DNA of 64,000 nt. Source: Austropuccinia psidii. Lineage: Eukaryota > Basidiomycota > Pucciniomycetes > Pucciniales > Sphaerophragmiaceae. Shown one piece after another: positions 58,774 through 64,000 of this stretch (the stretch's first letter is position 1; every line of letters starts with the position of its first letter). The translations under genes and the position numbers were made by a program. Below the pieces are notes generated by a model. The model searched no databases. It worked only from the letters and a program-made list of their open reading frames with translations, and was not told where the DNA came from. The stretch covers positions 60,489,937-60,553,936 of the forward strand of contig JALGQZ010000001.1 in the NCBI GenBank assembly GCA_023105745.1, written 5' to 3'.

Positions 58774-60484
58774 TGTCACAACCACGTATTTTGACCCTCC
58801 TCCTTGATGGCGGCGGCAATCCAACCAGGAGCCAAGTTGGGGCCAATTGGCCATGTCATATCATTTATGGCCAATTGACCCCTTTTGGGTGTTCCATGGC
58901 TCTTACGCCATAACCCATTCCATTGGCCACGTATGGCCACCATCATCTTTTATGGCCTCAGGCCATATCCTGCTTCATTGGCCCTCTTGGCCAATTCCGA
59001 TCTCACCAACCCCCAGGCCTCCATCACTGTTTTTGGGCCTGGGGGGTCCCTTTGTCTTCTAGGGGCTTCCAGGCCCCATGGCCACCTTCATTGGTTTCCT
59101 GGCCACCCCTTTCATTATGGGGGTTTTGGCGTAAACGGCCTTTTTGGGCCATTTAGGCCCCCCACGGCTTCTACGGTCCGCGGTCCGTAGGCGGATTAGG
59201 CCCCTTTTGGCCTAAGCCAATGAGGCCAAAAGGGGCCAAAGGGGGTAGCCACCTAGCCCCCAAGGCCAGGTGGGTCCCAAACCACAATTGGGCCCACCTG
59301 AGCCATTTTTTGGCCCCAATCCCTTGGACCCAAATTGGACCAAAAACACCTTGGATCCATTTTTGGCCATAAATCCCGTAGGACCCATTTTTGGCCCTGG
59401 ACCACCATGGACCAACTTCACCGTCATTGCCTCTGGCAACCACCAGAGGCCACCAAATCATCTCAACAAGCATTTCCCTCAACTTAAGGGAAGATTGCTT
59501 CATTCCTCCATGAACCTCGTACTCAAGGTTGCAGGAGTGGTGCATATATGGTGTTATATACCATTATGCACCATTTTTGCTCAGCAATTCAATGGTGACG
59601 TTTTCAGGACCCAAATCAACCTTCTTAACTCAAGGTACCAAGATCCAACGCCCATTCCAAAGGAGGACCTTTGGACTCATCAGTTTAGTAATCCATGGCG
59701 GCAATCAGAAGACCATTCAAGGACTCCAACCACCTGGCTCAGCAGGAGTTGGGTTGGCAATTTCATTCAGGGTTATTCTAAGGGCAATTCTCAAAGGTAT
59801 TACATCTTTTCAATCAGTTGTCAAGGTATCAAGTATTTCAATACTCCTTGGACAACCCAATTCATCCGTACAGGCCTTGTTCAATCAATCTGTATGGCCT
59901 TGGCCCAATTGGGCCATTTCTTATTCCACTGTGGGAATTCCATCACACAGTTCAAATTTCAAGATGGCCAGAACTGTATTTCCCGATTCGGACAATACAG
60001 TCATTGATCCACCTTCCAGGATTAATCTTTCAGTTTTTCACATATACTGGCCACCTTTCATCACCTGGGGACTTTTTCCCCAGTTAATTAATATACTGGA
60101 TTTATTTTTATCCTTATTTTCTTTTACCTTATTAAAGTTAATACTGATAATCTTAAGTCAGTCATTCAGCACCCTTTTCTTTTATTTCCTCGCCTGTCCA
60201 GTGGATATTGGTGGTCATATCCTTATACTAATTCCATTTCCTTTTCTGGAAGGTTGAAACAGTGAATTGAGGATTCACTTGGTTGGCTTCTTGGCTTTTG
60301 GCTTCTTTATTATCTTTGGCCATTGGCTTCATCTTTTTCTTATCTCATCTTTTGGCATACTTGTTTCCTCCCATATTCTTTCTTAAAGAAATTCATTCTT
60401 ATTATTCTTTTATCTTTGGAGCCCTCCAAGTGAGTTCTTGATTCCTGAGTGCCAGGCCCTCTTCTTCCAAGAGCCCCTGTGACA
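58774..60484 (+). mobile_element. 5' LTR of element F
   Basis: 1711 bp, TGTCACAACCACG to CCCCTGTGACA. It includes a GGCC-rich block (58850-59470) with the hairpin CTACGGTCCGCGGTCCGTAG at 59171-59190, and an AT-rich end. ORFs on both strands of the GC-rich block, up to 245 codons, reflect composition only. Confidence 0.87.
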
Positions 60485-61224
60485 TTATATTAATTAACTC
60501 ATAATTCTTCTTCATTCATTCATTCTTTTATTCTTATATTTTAAATTCATTCATTCATTTCATCAAAATTATGATTCTTTAACGTTTTATGATCTTATGA
60601 TTCTTCGTCACCTCTCAATTTTCTCTCATTCATTCTTCATTCTGAAAATTGAAAGCTGACCCAGTTTCTATTTTTTGTTATCTTTTCAATCTCATTCTCA
60701 ATCTTAATCAATCTATTTTTATCCATAATCCAAGCATTTTTATCTTTGGTTCTCAAGTTATTCATCAGGTTATTCAGACACCTTCTTCATATCAGGATTC
60801 ACTTTGATTTATTCCTCAAACATTTTTGATTTTTCGGAAGAATTCACTTGAAAATTGATTTGATTGACTAATTTGACATAATTGAAATTGACCTCAAGAT
60901 AATTGATTGCCCTGAAGATTTTATTAACTTTGCTGATTATTCACATCAAGATTTTTGACATAAATTGATTTTGACTCAAGAATTCATTTTGATTGATTGA
61001 ATTTTTCTGCAAGATTTTGATTGTTTGATTGATTGATTTATTGACTTCAAGATTATCATTGATATTGATTTTTACTTCAAGACTCATTTGATTTGATTGA
61101 TTGACGTATTTGAAGAATTTTGATTCATTGATTCTCTGATTTCCTCAAGATTTGATTGTTGATTTCGTACTTCAAGAAAATTTTGATCTTATTTCATTTA
61201 TTTTGGTTGATTATTCCTGAAATC
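60485..61224 (+). other. Element F leader with TTGATTGA/CAAGATTT array
   Basis: It starts TTATATTAATTAACTC, as in D, with no TGG for a tRNA primer. From about 60800 to 61200 loose repeats of TTGATTGA and CTTCAAGA words recur many times. No ATG occurs from about 60600 to the gag start. No gene. Confidence 0.65.
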
Positions 61225-62562
61225 ATGCCAGTTCAACATTCACCTCCAGCAAGACAGACCAGATCTCAGACCAGAGCTCGAGCTGTTCTGACTCCAACTC
61301 CAAGGGCTCCTCTTGACGGTACCCCAGCAGTTTCTCAACTGAGGGCCAGATTGGACAGAGGACCCATTATGGAAGGAGCAGCACCATCCAGGAAGGAAGG
61401 AAGAGGGCCAAGAAGATCAATGTCTTTATCAGGAGTGGTTGGCGGATTCCCAGGATTTTCAAGAACCAGTCCCAAGGTTCAAGGTGAAGATGGTGAAGAG
61501 GAGGAGGAGAATTCTGTGGAAGAGGAAGAGTCTAATGGCACTGAGGCTTCTCCTGCTCCTGTGGGAGCATCTGAGGGCACCAGAGGACCAACTCTAGCCC
61601 AGTCTGATCAGCCTTCCTCTCATCAGTCTGAACCGTACTTATTGGCCATTATGCAGCAAATGACTCAGATTATGGCCAATCTTCAAGCAGCTTCTTCTTC
61701 TGAATCATCAAGACCACCAGCCTTCAAGACTCCCTCTATGAAGGCTCCAGAATGCTTTGATGGGACTCAGCCCTTCAAAGTCAGAAGCTTTATTCAATCT
61801 TGTCAACTCATCTTTCATAATGATCCGGCAAACTTCTCTCAAGACAGAAAGAAGGTTCTTTATGCCACTTCATTCTTAGTTGGCAGGGCTGCAAAATGGA
61901 TTGAGCCTTATCTTTCCAACCTCAATAATCAAGACTCAAATTATCTCCTCAATTCCTGGCCATTATTTGAATCCCAATTGTTCACTTTATTTGGTGACCC
62001 AAATGAAGTTAGAAAAGCAGAAGCTGAATTGGATGGCCTTAGGATGAAAGAAGGTGGGCATGTTGCTTTGTATATTGCCGATTTCAGGAGTTTGGTTTCA
62101 AGAATTGGGGATTGGGGTGAAAGGGCTCTTATTCATCATTTCAGGAAGGGCTTGGCCTCCAGGATTCTGGATCAATTGGCCTCCCATCCTTCAAACATTG
62201 ATTCTCTTCAAGACTTAATGAACGTCAGCCTGGAACTTGATACCAGGTACCATGAGAGGCAGAAGGAAAAGAATCATCATCAAGAGAAGAAGCCTGAAGC
62301 CTCAAAGTCTCACTCTTCTCATCATCAAGTTTCTGCAAGCTCAAGACCAAAGAAGAAATTTCATTCTCAAAAGCGGGACAAGCCCCATTCTTCATTGTTG
62401 AATAAGGACTTCAAGTTGAAAGGTTCTGAAAAAGAAAGAAGAATCAAGGAGGGCTTATGTACTTATTGTGGTGGGAAGAATAGTCTTGAGTCCTGTGTCA
62501 AAAGGCCTCAAAACAAGCTTACCCAACCGTCAGGCAGTTTTCCCAGCCAGGGAAAAGCCTGA
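61225..62562 (+). CDS. gag: Gag of element F (intact, 445 aa)
   Basis: Start ATG 61225 (MPVQHSPPARQTRSQTRARA), conserved with D. The open frame extends 23 codons upstream but not in the relatives. Residues 1-75 are basic and Arg/Pro-rich, 85-150 acidic Glu/Ser-rich, about 170-345 capsid (MKAPECFDGTQPFKVRSF; RMKEGGHVALYIADFRSLV; HFRKGLASRILDQLASHP), then a Lys/Ser/His linker. The knuckle is CTYCGGKNSLESC, where H has His in place of Asn, so one zinc ligand is missing. The TGA at 62560 is preceded by G GGA AAA, for -1 frameshifting into pol. Confidence 0.92.
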   Translation: MPVQHSPPARQTRSQTRARAVLTPTPRAPLDGTPAVSQLRARLDRGPIMEGAAPSRKEGRGPRRSMSLSGVVGGFPGFSRTSPKVQGEDGEEEEENSVEEEESNGTEASPAPVGASEGTRGPTLAQSDQPSSHQSEPYLLAIMQQMTQIMANLQAASSSESSRPPAFKTPSMKAPECFDGTQPFKVRSFIQSCQLIFHNDPANFSQDRKKVLYATSFLVGRAAKWIEPYLSNLNNQDSNYLLNSWPLFESQLFTLFGDPNEVRKAEAELDGLRMKEGGHVALYIADFRSLVSRIGDWGERALIHHFRKGLASRILDQLASHPSNIDSLQDLMNVSLELDTRYHERQKEKNHHQEKKPEASKSHSSHHQVSASSRPKKKFHSQKRDKPHSSLLNKDFKLKGSEKERRIKEGLCTYCGGKNSLESCVKRPQNKLTQPSGSFPSQGKA

Positions 62563-64000
62563 GTGAAGATCATGTTGTGTTCAATGGTCTTCACCGTTTT
62601 CCTTCCAGAGCACAATTGTGCATTCTGAATACTGGTGTCAAAAATTCTCTTAAATTTTTTGTTTTCTCTTCTCTTTCTGATGTTTTTTACAGTATTCTCA
62701 TTGATTCTGGTGCTACACACTCATTTATTGCAAAGCAGTTTGTTCACAAGTACTCATTGACTACGTCAGAACTTCCAGAGAAGATTCCTCTTATCATTTT
62801 GGACTCCTCTGAGTCCCCTTCCTTATTTGTGACTCACCATACTAAATATATGGTTGAGCTCCCTTCCTTCCCAAGCTTTGAATGGGACTTTTTAGTCATT
62901 GAAACTCCCAAGGGAGAAGACCTCATATTGGGCTTTGACTTTCTTAATCATTTTAATCCTTCTATTGATTGGAGGCAAGGGCTGATCACCTTTAATACTG
63001 ATCAAAAGGACTATTCTGATCCTTCCAATTCCTTCCGTAATGACTCTTCTTCTGCCAAATCATGTGCAGCTCTGGTTGGTGATTCTAGAACACCATCAGT
63101 TCCATCTTCTGTCCATATTCCTTCCCTTAATTCCCATCTGTCATTACCATCATCTGGAGATGAAGTCGTCAAAGAGATTCAAGATGTTGGGGAAGATAAT
63201 TCTGTATCTTCACTTCATCTCTTCTTTGGGAATATGGACCTTCCTCCTTCATCTTATCATGACTCCCTGGAGGAGTTGTGGGATGAAGAGGAAGAGCCAG
63301 AAGAAATAGAAACCGTGATGAAGGTTGTTCCCTCTGTTTATCACCAATACTTGGATGTATTCTCCAAGGTGAAGGCAGAGAAACTTCCTCCTCACCGTGC
63401 CTGTGATCATCATATCAAACTGGAGGGGTCTCTACCTCCAGTTGGGGTGATCTACTCTTTATCCAAACAAGAGTCAGATACACTCAGGGCCTACATTTCA
63501 GAGAATGTAGAGAAAGGTTTCATCCGGCCAAGCTCCTCCTCAACAGGAGCACCTGTCCTCTTTGTTAAAAAGAAAGATGGTGGCCTCCGTTTGTGTGTTG
63601 ATTACCGCAAACTCAATGCTGTCACTAGGAAGAACAAATATCCTGTTCCTCCTATGAACCAGCTTCTTAATGTCTTTAATGGTTCTTCTATCTTCTCCAA
63701 GATTGATTTGCGTGGTGCATATAACCTGCTCAGGATCAAGGAGGGTGATGAACATTTGACATGCTTCAGAACTAAATATGGCAGTTTTGAGTACTTGGTT
63801 ATGCCATTTGGGCTCACCAATGCTCCTGCCTCTTTTCAGAATCTTGTCAATGATATATTCCAAGATCTTCTTGATGTTTTTGTTGTGGTTTATTTGGATG
63901 ACATTATGGTCTTTTCCAAATCTGAGGAAGAACATGTCACTCATGTGTCCACTGTTCTTTCCAGACTCAGAGCCAATAACCTTTTTGCCAAGGCTTCTAA
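62490..64000 (+). CDS. pol: Pol of element F (open to window edge; PR and RT)
   Basis: The -1 frame relative to gag opens at 62490, overlaps gag by 73 nt and I found no stop to the window end. From the heptamer it reads QPGKSLSEDHVVFNG, then protease ILIDSGATHSFIAK (catalytic Asp codon 62703) and DLILGFDFLNHFNPS. An acidic linker SLEELWDEEEEPEE precedes RT: DGGLRLCVDYRKLNAV, SKIDLRGAYNLLRIKEG, FGLTNAPASFQN and YLDD at 63891-63902. All RT catalytic Asp motifs seen are intact. It would be made as a Gag-Pol fusion; RNase H and INT lie beyond the window. Confidence 0.88.
62550..62556 (+). promoter_or_regulatory. Putative -1 frameshift heptamer, element F
   Basis: G GGA AAA in phase with gag (CAG GGA AAA GCC TGA). 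After a one-base slip the pol frame continues GGG AAA AGC CTG AGT. A conserved position in D and H supports function. I could not assess a downstream structure. Confidence 0.6.

Larger units (their letters stand above)
58774..64000 (+). mobile_element. Element F: best-preserved family 3 element, 5' part
   Basis: 5' LTR 58774-60484, leader, intact gag, frameshift site and a pol frame open to the window edge wherever I translated it. It is inserted head-to-head into the gag of H; the left TSD would be CTATG (58769-58773). The right end is outside the window. Confidence 0.9.

Noticed and set aside
58774..58854. N-terminal extension of H gag beginning at 58854
   Set aside because: The added residues are translated from the F LTR.
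59270..60257. Two ORFs of 245 and 242 codons in the F LTR
   Set aside because: They overlap in different frames within the LTR and have no motif; matching ORFs in the D LTRs are broken differently.
1..64000. tRNA, rRNA or CRISPR arrays
   Set aside because: No cloverleaf-like, rRNA-like or regularly spaced repeat pattern was seen. The short repeats found belong to LTRs and leaders.

Overview
The window is a stack of nested LTR retrotransposons from an AT-rich, CpG-poor eukaryotic genome. Gag and pol sequences, spliceosomal introns and very long LTRs (0.7-2.0 kb) fit a rust fungus (Pucciniales). An Austropuccinia psidii-like genome is my best guess from the style of the gag proteins, but I could not check it. 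I saw no rRNA, tRNA or CRISPR array. Apart from one short secreted-protein ORF and two doubtful coding remnants, the recognisable sequence is transposon-derived.

Layout, using local labels. Family 1 (Ty3/gypsy, minus strand): element A occupies 1-8548, enters from outside the window, and its 5' LTR is split by two solo LTRs. Element B occupies 27037-47365. Family 2 (Ty3/gypsy, plus strand): element C, 33104-43772, is near-intact and inserted in the gag of B, with 5-bp target duplications ATCTG. Two solo LTRs of a relative of C lie at 6593-8494 (TSD TTTAT) and 16709-18608 (TSD GGACC). Family 3 (Ty3/gypsy with a chromodomain): D (13762-25227, plus, TSD GAATC) sits inside an older copy D' (about 12840-26888). 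H (51337-58773, minus) sits in a Ty1/copia fragment (about 49741-51336). F (58774 to the window end, plus) sits in the gag of H and carries the best-preserved gag-pol. Solo LTRs of family 1 are at 3760-5181 (TSD ATAAT) and 10725-12160. A CpG-richer island at about 48650-50300 holds a 139-residue cysteine-rich secreted-protein ORF.

The most unusual system is the 5' module of families 1 and 2. Two long reading frames overlap there: the gag-pol frame and a second frame I call ORF0. In A, B and C an intron lies between ORF0 exon 1 and exon 2, and the gag start codon lies inside that intron, 8-17 nt before its 3' splice site. Retaining the intron makes the gag AUG available. Splicing removes it and fuses the ORF0 exons in frame, with phase-1 junctions in all three copies. 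In C the roughly 1.4 kb from the predicted transcription start to the gag codon contains no ATG in any frame. This looks like a splicing switch between a genomic gag-pol RNA and a subgenomic ORF0 RNA, similar in logic to retroviral splicing.

Family 3 uses another strategy. Gag and pol overlap in the -1 frame, with a G GGA AAA heptamer at the same place, just before the gag stop, in D, F and H. H adds three pol nonsense codons and a broken gag, D is heavily decayed, and F pol is open to the window edge in the parts I translated. Intron, frame and boundary calls were made by eye; expression, identities and names need alignment and transcript data.
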